A stretch of 10,740 nucleotides of DNA from QHXQ01 sp036389375 (lineage in GTDB: Bacteria > Acidobacteriota > Blastocatellia > Pyrinomonadales > Pyrinomonadaceae), in the NCBI GenBank assembly GCA_036389375.1, contig DASVQA010000068.1, positions 1 to 10,740 on the forward strand, written 5' to 3'. The position numbers and the translations under genes are program-made. The notes beneath the pieces are model-generated. The model was not told where the DNA came from. It did no database searches and saw nothing but the letters and a program-made list of their open reading frames with translations. Each line of letters begins with the position of its first letter. Position 1 is the first letter of the stretch. Below are positions 1 to 7,171 of the stretch, piece after piece.

Positions 1-2
1 GC

Positions 3-2267
3 CTGCTCCAACTGAACAGCTCTCGCCGCAGCCTGATGGAGCAATCCACCACGCTTGCGCGCATCGAGCCGGCGGCGGCCGAGGGCGCGCTCGACTCCTG
101 GCTCGAAGCGCACCAGCAGGCTGCGCGCGTGGGCGCGACGCTCTCCGCCGGCCCCGCTTCAGACCTCTACGCGAAACTCCGCCAACAGCTCGCGCCCGGC
201 GCGGACGCCGCGCTCGTCGTGCGCGACGCGCGCGGCGAGATCGTGCCGAACCCGGCGGCGGCGGCGCAGGTCGTGAACGAAGTTGCCCCCGCGCACGAAG
301 TCGGCGAGCAGCGTTGGAGCGACGGCGAGGCACGCATTACGAACACGCGCACACTCAATCGTTACGGCTGGAGCGTCGCGGTCGGTGTGCCGCTGCCGAA
401 GAACACGCCCGCGTGGCGTGCGTTCCTCGCGCTCGCGGCGACGTGGCTGTTTGCGCTCGCGGCGTCGGGCTTCATCGCGGTTTGGGCGGTCGGCCGTTTC
501 ACTAAACCGCTGCGCCAACTCGCGGCTTCCGCCACGACGCTCGGCGACGGGCAACTGCACGAGCGCGTGGCCGTGGAAACCGACGACGAGATCGGCACGC
601 TCGCCGAAGGCTTCAACGTGATGGCGTCGAGCCTTGAGACCAAGTTCAACGAACTGCACACGCAGGGCGTCTTCATCGCCGAAGTGCTCGACAGTCTGCC
701 GCTCGGCGTCGCCGTGCTCGACGTGAACCTGATCGTGCGCAAGGTCAATTCGACGTTTGCACGCTTCGTCGGGCGCGACGTGCGGGCGCTGACGGGGCGC
801 GGGCTGTATGAGGCGGCGGCCGGTCTGGCCGTCATGAGCGAAGTGGTCGAGGACGTGCGCCGGACGCGCCGCGCCTTCGTCAACTATGGTCTGCCCATCG
901 AGTTGGTCGCGCACGGCGACGGGCGCGCCGACGCCGACAAGTTCTGGGACGTGATCCTGTGGCCGACGACGGAGCGGACGGGCGAGCATGGCGGGCTGAT
1001 CCTGATCGTCTCCGAAGTCTCGAAGCGCGTGCGCGCCGAGAAACTGGCGACCGCCGCGTTCGCCGCCGAGAAGGCACGCGCCGCAGAGCTTGAGAGCGTC
1101 ATCAACCAGATGGACGAGGGCGTGATCATTGTGGACGAGCGCGGTCGTTATCGCGTCAACCCGGCGGCGGCGCGCATACTCAATCGCCAGCCCGGCGAGT
1201 TCCGCGACGGCGTGCAGGCGCTCATCGCCGACATGGCTCTGCGCGACTTGCAGGGCAAGGTTATGCCCGCCGAAGAGACGCCGCTCGGGCGCGCGCTCGA
1301 ACGCGGCGAACACGTCTCCGGCGAGCACGTCCAGATCGTGCGGGGCGATAATGAAGAAGGCGTGCTGGCGGTGAGCGCCACGCCGCTCGTCGGCGAAGGC
1401 GAACGGCGCGTCGGTGTGGTCGCCGTCTTCCGCGACATCACGGGCGAGGTCAGACAGTACCGCGAATTGATGGAAGCATACGGGCGGCTGCGCGAGCACG
1501 ACCGGCTGAAGTCCGCTTTCGTCGCCAACGTCAGCCACGAACTGCGCACGCCTTTGAACGTCATCATCGGGCTGTGCCAGTTGCTCGTGCGCGACCGGCA
1601 ACTGCCGCTTGCGCCGTTGCAGCAGGAAGCGGTCGAGCGCATGGAGCGCAACGCGCGCACGCTCCTCGACCTCGTCAACGAACTGCTCGACTATTCGCGG
1701 CTCGAAGCGGGCCGCTCCGCCTTGCAGCTTGAAGAGGTGGACGTGGGCGCGGTCGCCGCCGAGATCGTCAGCGAGCACAAGGCGGAAGCGGAAGCAAAGC
1801 ACGTCGAACTGCGCGCGGACGTTGCGCCCGCGCTCGGCCTCGTCGTCAGCGACCGGCGCAAACTCGCGCAGGTGCTCTCAAGCCTCGTCGGCAACGCCGT
1901 CAAGTTCACCGCGAGCGGGACGATTGCCGTCACGGCCGCGCCGCTCGACGAAGCGCGCTGGGTGCTCGAAGTGCGCGACACAGGCATCGGCATGTCGCGT
2001 GAATCGCTTGGCTTCATCTTCGACAAGTTCCGGCAGGTGGACGACCGCCTGACGCGCGCCTACAGCGGCGTCGGACTGGGGCTGGCCATCACGCGCAAGA
2101 TCGTCGAACTGCTCGAAGGCGAGATCACGGTCGAGAGTCAACCGGGCGAGGGCAGCCGCTTCCGCATCACTTGGCCGCGGGCCGCGCGCCCGCGCACCGG
2201 CACAGGCTCGCTCATCGCCGAACGCGTGCCGCTCCACCTCGTCGAGCCGCGCGCCAACACGGGCTGA
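3..2267 (+). CDS. Membrane sensor histidine kinase (HAMP-PAS-PAS-HisKA-HATPase), 5' end cut off by window edge
   Basis: Predicted inner-membrane two-component kinase. The reading frame is open to the left edge, so the Met at 36 is probably internal. Only one membrane segment is visible, and a periplasmic sensor flanked by an earlier one is expected upstream. Numbering from the Met at 36: extracytoplasmic part to about 125, membrane helix about 126-152, HAMP about 153-205 (TKPLRQL, DEIGTLAEGFN), PAS about 212-320, and a second PAS about 352-470. HisKA follows with phospho-acceptor His501 in NVSHELRTP. The ATPase domain has its N box at GNAVKF (about 619), G1 box DTGIGM (about 648), F box FDKFRQ and G2 box GVGLGLAI (about 678). 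No receiver domain is fused, and no response regulator lies next to it here. The signal it senses is unknown. The family call is firm; the partner is not known. Confidence 0.93.
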   Translation: MLQLNSSRRSLMEQSTTLARIEPAAAEGALDSWLEAHQQAARVGATLSAGPASDLYAKLRQQLAPGADAALVVRDARGEIVPNPAAAAQVVNEVAPAHEVGEQRWSDGEARITNTRTLNRYGWSVAVGVPLPKNTPAWRAFLALAATWLFALAASGFIAVWAVGRFTKPLRQLAASATTLGDGQLHERVAVETDDEIGTLAEGFNVMASSLETKFNELHTQGVFIAEVLDSLPLGVAVLDVNLIVRKVNSTFARFVGRDVRALTGRGLYEAAAGLAVMSEVVEDVRRTRRAFVNYGLPIELVAHGDGRADADKFWDVILWPTTERTGEHGGLILIVSEVSKRVRAEKLATAAFAAEKARAAELESVINQMDEGVIIVDERGRYRVNPAAARILNRQPGEFRDGVQALIADMALRDLQGKVMPAEETPLGRALERGEHVSGEHVQIVRGDNEEGVLAVSATPLVGEGERRVGVVAVFRDITGEVRQYRELMEAYGRLREHDRLKSAFVANVSHELRTPLNVIIGLCQLLVRDRQLPLAPLQQEAVERMERNARTLLDLVNELLDYSRLEAGRSALQLEEVDVGAVAAEIVSEHKAEAEAKHVELRADVAPALGLVVSDRRKLAQVLSSLVGNAVKFTASGTIAVTAAPLDEARWVLEVRDTGIGMSRESLGFIFDKFRQVDDRLTRAYSGVGLGLAITRKIVELLEGEITVESQPGEGSRFRITWPRAARPRTGTGSLIAERVPLHLVEPRANTG

Positions 2268-2277
2268 AGCAACAGCA

Positions 2278-2346
2278 GTGACGAGTGACAAGTGACGAGC
2301 TAGGACAAGGTCTTTAACTCGTCACTTGTCATTTGTCACTCATCAC
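2278..2346. repeat. Inverted tandem heptamer repeats (GTGACRA type)
   Basis: The left side holds three consecutive heptamers, GTGACGA, GTGACAA and GTGACGA (2278-2298). The right side, read on the minus strand, holds four: GTGATGA, GTGACAA, ATGACAA and GTGACGA (2319-2346). The two sides are complementary, with a perfect 14-base arm pair at 2286-2299 and 2318-2331 around an 18-base loop. The structure fills the gap between the kinase stop and the next start codon. There is no clear T-run directly after the hairpin; TATTTTT comes 16 bases after the arm. A terminator role is possible but not proven. Confidence 0.85.
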
Positions 2347-2356
2347 TATTTTTCTT

Positions 2357-2875
2357 ATGGCAACAGTGAAAGAGAGCATTGAGACAGCGGACGAGACGCG
2401 GCGTAAGGTTTTCATTGCCGTCGGTGTGGCTACGGCGTTGCTGGTTGCGTTGCTGGTCTTTTGGGCGACGCGCGAGCGCCCGCGTAACGACCGCGACGCG
2501 CAGCCGCAACTCGCGGGCGCGCTCCGCGCCGGTGCGCCTGAGTTCGAGCAGTTGCGCCAGAAGATCGTCGTGGACTTCGTCGCGGACGAGGACGCGACCG
2601 AGTCCACGCGCCCGCTCGGCGACATCGTCATGGAGATGCGACCCAAAGTGCGCAACTTTACCGGGCGCACGATCACGGGCCTGGAACTGCAAGCCTCAGT
2701 CGTTGATCTGGCCAATCAGCCGTTGCAGACGAAGACCGTCATCCCCGTCCCGCGCGTGCAGACAGAGCTTGAGCCGAACAAGGTGCTCGTCGTGCCAATT
2801 CGTATGGAGGGCTTCAAGAAGGACGACGTGCGCGCCAACATTCACATCGCTGTGACGGGCGTGACCGTCAAATGA
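2357..2875 (+). CDS. Hypothetical single-pass membrane protein with extracytoplasmic beta-rich domain
   Basis: A 172-residue protein that I cannot place in a named family. It has a short charged N-terminus (MATVKESIETADETRRK), one membrane helix at about residues 18-38 (FIAVGVATALLVALLVF), and a C-terminal domain rich in alternating hydrophobic residues. The stretch from TGRTITGLELQASVVDL to PNKVLVVPIRMEGF resembles small Ig-like or FxLYD/DUF3426-type domains that hang off a membrane anchor, but this is only a resemblance. I chose the ATG at 2357. An in-frame TTG at 2333 would put heptamer repeat sequence into the protein. No Shine-Dalgarno sequence is visible before 2357, so initiation may be weak or leaderless. 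It follows the kinase on the same strand and converges with the YcxB-like gene, leaving 28 bases between the stops. Confidence 0.72.
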   Translation: MATVKESIETADETRRKVFIAVGVATALLVALLVFWATRERPRNDRDAQPQLAGALRAGAPEFEQLRQKIVVDFVADEDATESTRPLGDIVMEMRPKVRNFTGRTITGLELQASVVDLANQPLQTKTVIPVPRVQTELEPNKVLVVPIRMEGFKKDDVRANIHIAVTGVTVK

Positions 2876-2903
2876 ACGAGGCCGGCACGCTTTCCGCTGC
2901 GCG

Positions 2904-3494
2904 CTAACGCCAGTCGGGCGGTTGAAAACTGGCAGGCTGATAGTCCTGCTCAACTGCTGCGCCGTCGTCAAGCTGGGGCGCACTCAGCGGGCGATCAAAG
3001 TGCGTGGCGAGCAGAGCGCGAAAGGCGCGCTCCTGCTGCTTGCTCTTGAAGGCCCGCTTGGGCACGATGGTCATCATGCGCACGTCGCGTCCGTAAACCA
3101 GCACGTAGTTGTCCGCCCCTTCCAGCACGTCCGTGTACAACTTCCAGCCGAATTTTGAGTCGATCTGATCGGCCTGCACCTGCACGTAAGCGTCGGTGAA
3201 GGTGAGCGTGACGCCGTGCCGAAACTTCTGGTCGCCGCGATAGCAGCGGCGCATTAGTCTCGTGCGGCTGAGATGAAGCGCGAGCGGCAAAGCGATGAGC
3301 GCAACCAGCCCCGTTATGCCGGCCGCGAACAGCGTGCCGCTGTAGGCCAGCACGAGCAGGGCCGCGCAGAGGGCATAGATGAAGGCACCCGCAGCGACGC
3401 GCGCCTTTGCGGCGGCGTTCGGGAAGGTGAGCAAACGCGCGCCGGCCATGTACTCCGGCTCGCTGAGTTTGAAATGAAGGCTGACGGATTCCAT
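2904..3494 (-). CDS. YcxB-like two-helix membrane protein
   Basis: A 196-residue protein beginning MESVSLHFKLSEPEYM. Two hydrophobic segments lie at about residues 32-52 and 56-76 (ALCAALLVLAYSG, GITGLVALIALPLALHL), followed by a cytoplasmic domain. That domain contains VTLTFTDAYVQVQ, then WKLYTDVLEGADNYVLVYG, then MTIVPKRAFKS and an ERAFRALL helix. This order of motifs is typical of YcxB-like C-terminal domains, whose function is unknown. The C-terminus is proline- and acid-rich. It lies 76 bases downstream of the ABC ATPase on the same strand, so it may be the last gene of that operon. No terminator is visible in the gap. The family assignment comes from pattern recognition only. Confidence 0.75.
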   Translation of the reverse strand: MESVSLHFKLSEPEYMAGARLLTFPNAAAKARVAAGAFIYALCAALLVLAYSGTLFAAGITGLVALIALPLALHLSRTRLMRRCYRGDQKFRHGVTLTFTDAYVQVQADQIDSKFGWKLYTDVLEGADNYVLVYGRDVRMMTIVPKRAFKSKQQERAFRALLATHFDRPLSAPQLDDGAAVEQDYQPASFQPPDWR

Positions 3495-3570
3495 ATGCGT
3501 GACCGGAAAGCGTTACGAGAGTCTTAAGTTAGCGTGGCGTCAACTTGCGCCGCGCGTTTGCCGGCCCCGC

Positions 3571-4500
3571 TTAGCTGTTCGTAAACAGGTCTTCGAGCGG
3601 GTTGCCGACGGGCTGGACTGAGACGAGGCGTGCGCCCGTCGCGCGGACGGCCGCGAGCGCGGCGTCCACTTCCTGTTCGGACGGCACTTCGACGCGCGCA
3701 CCGCCGGGCGTGGGCGTCACTTCGGCGGCCGGCAGTTCGCGGAGCGCCGCGCGCAGGCGGTCGGCGTTCGTGTTGGCCACGATCAATTCCATCGCGCGCG
3801 TGCCGGCCCGCCGCCGCAGGTCTTCGAGGCGACCGGCGTGCGCGAGGCGGCCCTTTTGCAGGATGGCAGCGCGGTCGCAGAGCACTTCGATGTCGGCGAG
3901 AATGTGCGAGCAGAGGAAGACGGTCGTGCCGCGCTGGCGTAAGGAAGCGATCAGATCGCGCACCTCGCGCCGCCCGACCGGGTCAAGCCCGCTCATCGGT
4001 TCGTCCAGAAAGACGATCTCAGGATCGTTGACGAGCGCCTGCGCCAGCCCGACGCGCTGCAACATGCCTTTCGAGAACTTGCGCAGTTGCTTGTCCCAAC
4101 TCTGCTCGTCGAGCCGGACGCGCGCGAGCAGGTCTTCGGCGCGCTGGCGGCAGTCGCGGCGCGTGTGCCCGAACAGTTCGGCGCAGTATTCGAGAAACTC
4201 GCGGGCGGTCAGGTAATCGTAGAAGTATGGATGTTCGGGTAGGTAGCCGATGCGCGCGTGCATGCTGACATCGTTGATGTCGCGGCCGAGGATGGCGGCG
4301 CGGCCGCCGGTCGGATAAATGAGGCGCATCAGGAGCTTCATGGTCGTTGATTTGCCCGCGCCGTTTGCGCCGAGGAAGCCGAAGATTTCGCCGCGCTCAA
4401 CCGCGAGCGATAGATCGTCGAGCGCGCGCACGCGCCGCTTGCGCAGAAAGCCGACCTCGTAGTCCTTCGTCAACTGCTCGATCTCTAGTACGACTGTCAT
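3571..4500 (-). CDS. ABC transporter ATP-binding protein, PilH-like by context
   Basis: A 309-residue cytoplasmic ATPase. Key motifs are Walker A GANGAGKST (about residues 43-51), the Q-loop region around IGYLPEHPYFYDYLTAREFL, an ABC signature FSKGMLQRVGLAQAL (a GMLQR-type variant of LSGGQ), Walker B IVFLDEPMSGLDP, and the switch His in CSHIL. The C-terminal 80 or so residues form the extra domain usual in ABC-2 export ATPases. The start is backed by AAAAGGTGA at 4508-4516, about 7 bases before the ATG and touching the stop of the upstream TPR gene, so the two are probably translationally coupled. The permease lies two genes upstream. Position next to pilA and pilR suggests the counterpart of Myxococcus PilH, which is needed for pili. 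The ATPase call is certain; the pilus role is inferred. Confidence 0.93.
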   Translation of the reverse strand: MTVVLEIEQLTKDYEVGFLRKRRVRALDDLSLAVERGEIFGFLGANGAGKSTTMKLLMRLIYPTGGRAAILGRDINDVSMHARIGYLPEHPYFYDYLTAREFLEYCAELFGHTRRDCRQRAEDLLARVRLDEQSWDKQLRKFSKGMLQRVGLAQALVNDPEIVFLDEPMSGLDPVGRREVRDLIASLRQRGTTVFLCSHILADIEVLCDRAAILQKGRLAHAGRLEDLRRRAGTRAMELIVANTNADRLRAALRELPAAEVTPTPGGARVEVPSEQEVDAALAAVRATGARLVSVQPVGNPLEDLFTNS

Positions 4501-4515
4501 GCTCGTTTCACCTTT

Positions 4516-5466
4516 TCACTTGCGCAAAATCTCCGACCGCTCGCCCAACTCAACATCGCAGCCGTTGCCCGCCAACACGTAAGCCGCGCCGGTCGGATCA
4601 AGCGGCGCACCGCTCACGTCGGTCTGCACCCGCGCGGCGCGAAAAGTAGCGGCTACTTCGCGCCAGTTCGCGGGGCAGCGACCGTTATGCGTGCGGTACA
4701 CGTCGAGCATGCGGCGCAGGGCGTCGCGCTCATCCCATGATTGCAGTTGCAGGAGTCGCTTGACGGCGAGTTCGCGCATCTGTTCGTCGGCGGACTGTTC
4801 GTACATGTGCCGATAGATTTCGCGTGCGACCGCACGGCTGCCGCCCCGCGAGGCCATCTGCGCCGAGAGCACGCTCATCCAGCCCGGCGCACCCGCGACC
4901 TGCGCGCCCTGCCGGTACGCTTCCGACGCTTCGTGAAAGCGTCCCTGCTGCCAGTAGATGTAGCCGAGATGATGATAGAGTCGCCACGCCTGCGGGTTGG
5001 CGGCGATGCCTTTACGGACGAGTTTGATCGCGGCCTCGTTGTCTATGGACGGCAGCACGACCGCGCCGTATTCATAGACGGGGATGAACTGCGGATCGAG
5101 CGTCGTCGCATTATCGAGCAGCGGCGCGAGCAGCGACAGCCCGACGGGTTTGAGATCGTCCATTTGCAGGTCGCCTTCGTAGGCTTCGATCTTGCGCCCG
5201 ACGTATTGCAGCGCGCGCATCCAGTACCAGTCGGCGACCAGCCCGTTGAAGCCGAGGCTCATGCGCCGCGCCTGCTCCGGTTTGACGTACAACTCTTCGT
5301 GTTGCAGCGCGGCGGCCGGCGGGCGGTGTGTCTCAAGCCAATGCGAGACGGCGGCCGACGTGCCGAGGGCGAGCGCGATAACGACGAGCAGCGTTAGCTC
5401 GCGGCGCGTGACGCGCGGGCGCGCAAACTGTCTCACGTCCTGCTGTTGAACCGGCGTGGCGCTCAT
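4516..5466 (-). CDS. Membrane-anchored TPR protein of the pilin-linked ABC transporter, possible PilG counterpart
   Basis: A 316-residue protein with a basic cytoplasmic N-terminus, one membrane helix at about residues 25-43 (LTLLVVIALALGTSAAVSHW) and an extracytoplasmic TPR-like superhelix. After the helix comes a distinctive aromatic stretch, GFNGLVADWYWMRALQYVG (about residues 73-91). TPR-type helices follow (AAIKLVRKGIAANPQAWRLYHHLGYIYWQQGRFHEASEAY, quoted here as the region about 140-185). The C-terminus has PLDPTGAAYVL near a Cys, a phrase that recalls the C-terminal segment of GspG-type pseudopilins. It sits between permease and ATPase, 37 bases after the permease stop and 15 before the ATPase start. 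That placement suggests a dedicated third subunit. In Myxococcus the third gene of the set is pilG; whether this protein is homologous to PilG I cannot test. Confidence 0.8.
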   Translation of the reverse strand: MSATPVQQQDVRQFARPRVTRRELTLLVVIALALGTSAAVSHWLETHRPPAAALQHEELYVKPEQARRMSLGFNGLVADWYWMRALQYVGRKIEAYEGDLQMDDLKPVGLSLLAPLLDNATTLDPQFIPVYEYGAVVLPSIDNEAAIKLVRKGIAANPQAWRLYHHLGYIYWQQGRFHEASEAYRQGAQVAGAPGWMSVLSAQMASRGGSRAVAREIYRHMYEQSADEQMRELAVKRLLQLQSWDERDALRRMLDVYRTHNGRCPANWREVAATFRAARVQTDVSGAPLDPTGAAYVLAGNGCDVELGERSEILRK

Positions 5467-5470
5467 CTCT

Positions 5471-5498
5471 CACTAACCTCTAACCTCTAACCTCTGAC
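5471..5498 (-). repeat. Tandem heptamer repeat (GTTAGAG type) acting as ribosome-binding region
   Basis: Four direct heptamers are read on the minus strand: GTCAGAG, GTTAGAG, GTTAGAG and GTTAGTG. They occupy most of the 37-base gap between the permease stop (5504) and the TPR gene start (5466). Each unit carries an AGAGG or close variant across its boundary with the next unit. The last AGAGG lies about 10 bases before the ATG, so the repeat seems to supply the Shine-Dalgarno sequence, possibly several in tandem. Confidence 0.85.
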
Positions 5499-5503
5499 CC
5501 CTG

Positions 5504-6376
5504 TTATTTGAAGTTGCGGCGATTGAAGATGAAGGTGGCGGCGGCCAAAAGCACCGTGATGTAGAGAACGGCGTAGGCGCAGGCCGCCGCGAATGCCTTG
5601 GGCGACGGCATAAGACCGTGCCCGGCGTCCGTGATCTGCGTGTAGTGCGACAGGTTCGGCAGCAGGTAGAAGAGTGCGCCGAAGAGGAGGCGGGCCGCGC
5701 GGCTGCCGAGCGCCGCCGCGAGCGTCTTCATGTCGGCGCTGAAGTGGCCGATGACGAAGACGGCGAACGTTAGCAGCGCCGAAAGCGCAGGCGAAGAGAA
5801 AGCGGAAAAGAGCAGCGCCACCGCGACGATGATGAGCAGTTCGACGTAGATGAGCGCGATGGCGGGCCAGACGTGCAGGATAAGCGGGTCGTAGCCGCGC
5901 TCGACGTAAAGGAGCGCCAGCGAGACGCCCACGCCCATGACCGCGACGTTGACGGCGAGCGTCAGGCACAAGCCCAGATATTTGCCGACGAGAAACTCGC
6001 CGCGCCCGACCGGCTTCGCCAGAATCACGTAGAGCGTGCGCCGCTCGATCTCTTTATAGACCAAACCTGTGCCGACGAAGATGGCGATGAAAGTGCCGAA
6101 GAGGAGTGTCGCGCTCAAGCCCAGATCGACAATGAGCTTGGCTTCCTGCGCGGCCGATAGTTCGCCGAGGAAGATCGCGCCGACCGTGAGTAGCAGCACG
6201 AACAGGACGAGGTTATAGAGTACGCGGTCGCGCACGGCTTCGCGGAAGGCGTTGCGCGCGATCATGGCGACGCGCCGCGCCGTCGTGCCGCGCACCTGCG
6301 GGACTGAGGCCGCCGTGCTGTCAGTCGCTTGCTGCTGCAATAAATCCGCCGCCGTAGTTGAGGTTGAACTGAGCAT
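5504..6376 (-). CDS. ABC-2 family transporter permease, PilI-like by context
   Basis: A 290-residue integral membrane protein with about six hydrophobic helices. The sequence ARNAFREAVRDRVLYNL before helix 1 and EIERRTLYVILAKPVGRGEFLVGKYLGL after helix 2 (about residues 111-138) are hallmarks of NosY/ABC-2 type permeases. Later helices include LIYVELLIIVAVALLFSAF, and the C-terminus is the short basic FNRRNFK. The first 33 or so residues are a Ser/Thr/Ala-rich stretch unlike the family. Neither the ATG at 6376 nor an in-frame ATG at 6265 has a good Shine-Dalgarno sequence, so the start is uncertain. This is the first gene of the permease-TPR-ATPase set and lies downstream of the pilin terminator. 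In Myxococcus, PilI is the permease of the pilus-linked ABC system. The substrate is unknown. Confidence 0.88.
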   Translation of the reverse strand: MLSSTSTTAADLLQQQATDSTAASVPQVRGTTARRVAMIARNAFREAVRDRVLYNLVLFVLLLTVGAIFLGELSAAQEAKLIVDLGLSATLLFGTFIAIFVGTGLVYKEIERRTLYVILAKPVGRGEFLVGKYLGLCLTLAVNVAVMGVGVSLALLYVERGYDPLILHVWPAIALIYVELLIIVAVALLFSAFSSPALSALLTFAVFVIGHFSADMKTLAAALGSRAARLLFGALFYLLPNLSHYTQITDAGHGLMPSPKAFAAACAYAVLYITVLLAAATFIFNRRNFK

Positions 6377-6482
6377 GGCTGGATAGGCGATTTTTCAGCC
6401 GGGGTTATTCATCCAGCGCATCCGTCGCCACGCTGCCTGAAGCCGCCAGCGGAGCATAACATAAGCGCAGTACCCGGCACGT
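6377..6482 (-). other. Leader region of the ABC operon, no firm promoter
   Basis: About 106 bases lie between the pilin terminator and the permease start. On the minus strand there are AT-richer words (TTATGTTATGCT at about 6456-6467) that could be a -10 region, but no matching -35 hexamer and no sigma-54 element. A weak five-base stem (GGCTG with CAGCC) lies immediately before the ATG. A promoter is expected here because the terminator should separate the operons, but I cannot point to it. Confidence 0.3.
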
Positions 6483-6523
6483 AAAAACAGCTTGCGGGAG
6501 CGGAACCCTTCCCGCTCCCGCAA
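6483..6523 (-). terminator. Intrinsic terminator downstream of the tandem pilin genes
   Basis: A perfect 12-base stem pairs 6492-6503 (TTGCGGGAGCGG) with 6512-6523 around an 8-base loop. On the minus strand it is followed by GCTG and then five T residues (6487-6483). It begins 47 bases past the pilin stop codon. It should end most pilin transcripts before the ABC operon. Confidence 0.85.
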
Positions 6524-6570
6524 AGAATGATCGGCTTGGGCAGAACAATTGTCTGCGGCCGGATCGGGGT

Positions 6571-7050
6571 TTACTGCAACGCGCTCGCAGTCTGCACTGT
6601 GGCGTAGGTGAAGTGCCCGGTCAGACCGGCGGTATCCACACGGATGACGCCGTCCTGATACGCACCGAAGCGACGTGCGCCCGTCTGCGTCAAGCCCGAA
6701 GGCACGGTCGGTTTGGCCGAGACGAAGAAGGTCGGGGGGTTGGCGGCGTTGTCCGCGCCAGCAGTGATGTCGAAGCCGCTCTTGCTGCCCGTGCTCAGCA
6801 CGTTGTCAATGTAACCGGCGGTGTTGAGCGCCGCGAGGTTCGTGGCGTACTGACCGTTACCATTCGAGGAGGCGAAGGCCATCTGCGAGGTGACGAGCGT
6901 GCGGCAGGACGAGATAGCGGAACTCTCGTTGGCAGCGCGGCGGGAAGCGAGGAGGTTGGGGATCGCGATGGCGGCGATGATACCGATGATCGCGACGACG
7001 ATGAGCAACTCGATCAGTGAGAAGCCCTTCTGGTTCTTCTGGTTCTTCAT
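6571..7050 (-). CDS. pilA: Type IV pilin (PilA), downstream copy of a tandem pair
   Basis: A 159-residue prepilin. The nine-residue basic leader MKNQKNQKG precedes the prepilin peptidase site G^FSLIE. Mature Glu5 is present, followed by the usual hydrophobic N-terminal helix (to NLLASRRAANES). A single Cys lies at mature position 40, and the C-terminal domain includes TFFVSAKPTVPSGLTQTGARRFGAYQDGVIRVD. Translation signals are good: TGGAG at 7060-7064, nine bases before the ATG. By hand alignment it differs from the upstream copy at about 18 of roughly 130 core residues, with most changes at about residues 90-107. No sigma-54 element was found in the 121-base gap upstream, so it is probably co-transcribed with the first copy. 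The terminator at 6483-6523 follows. It is probably the main or alternative pilus fibre subunit. Confidence 0.93.
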   Translation of the reverse strand: MKNQKNQKGFSLIELLIVVAIIGIIAAIAIPNLLASRRAANESSAISSCRTLVTSQMAFASSNGNGQYATNLAALNTAGYIDNVLSTGSKSGFDITAGADNAANPPTFFVSAKPTVPSGLTQTGARRFGAYQDGVIRVDTAGLTGHFTYATVQTASALQ

Positions 7051-7129
7051 GTTGACAATCTCCAGTTCTTAGGTCAGGTCGAATGGTTGCGAGCCGTTTG
7101 TTGGTAGGCTCTGGGAAGTAGGGCGGAAG

Positions 7130-7152
7130 CGGGGCGAGAGTGTTGCGCCCCG
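7130..7152. other. GC hairpin between the two pilin genes
   Basis: Seven-base arms (CGGGGCG at 7130-7136 and CGCCCCG at 7146-7152) flank a nine-base loop. No T-run follows on the minus strand. It lies about 20 bases after the stop of the upstream pilin. It could stabilise the 3' end of a processed mRNA or partly terminate transcription, making the two pilins unequal in expression. Confidence 0.5.
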
Positions 7153-7171
7153 TCCGGCTGATCGAGCAGAA

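Noticed and set aside
159..1802. Long antisense open frame (547 residues) opposite the histidine kinase
   Set aside because: It is an expected shadow in high-GC DNA. The composition is Arg/His/Asp-rich with no domain pattern, while the plus-strand frame has all the kinase motifs.
2278..2346. CRISPR array
   Set aside because: The units are seven bases long, contiguous and inverted, with no spacers and no cas genes nearby.
2333..2356. TTG start for the small membrane protein
   Set aside because: The codons would lie in heptamer repeat DNA; the ATG at 2357 gives a typical short cytoplasmic N-terminus.
3495..3570. TTGACG on the minus strand as a -35 box for the YcxB-like gene
   Set aside because: No acceptable -10 hexamer lies 16-18 bases further on.
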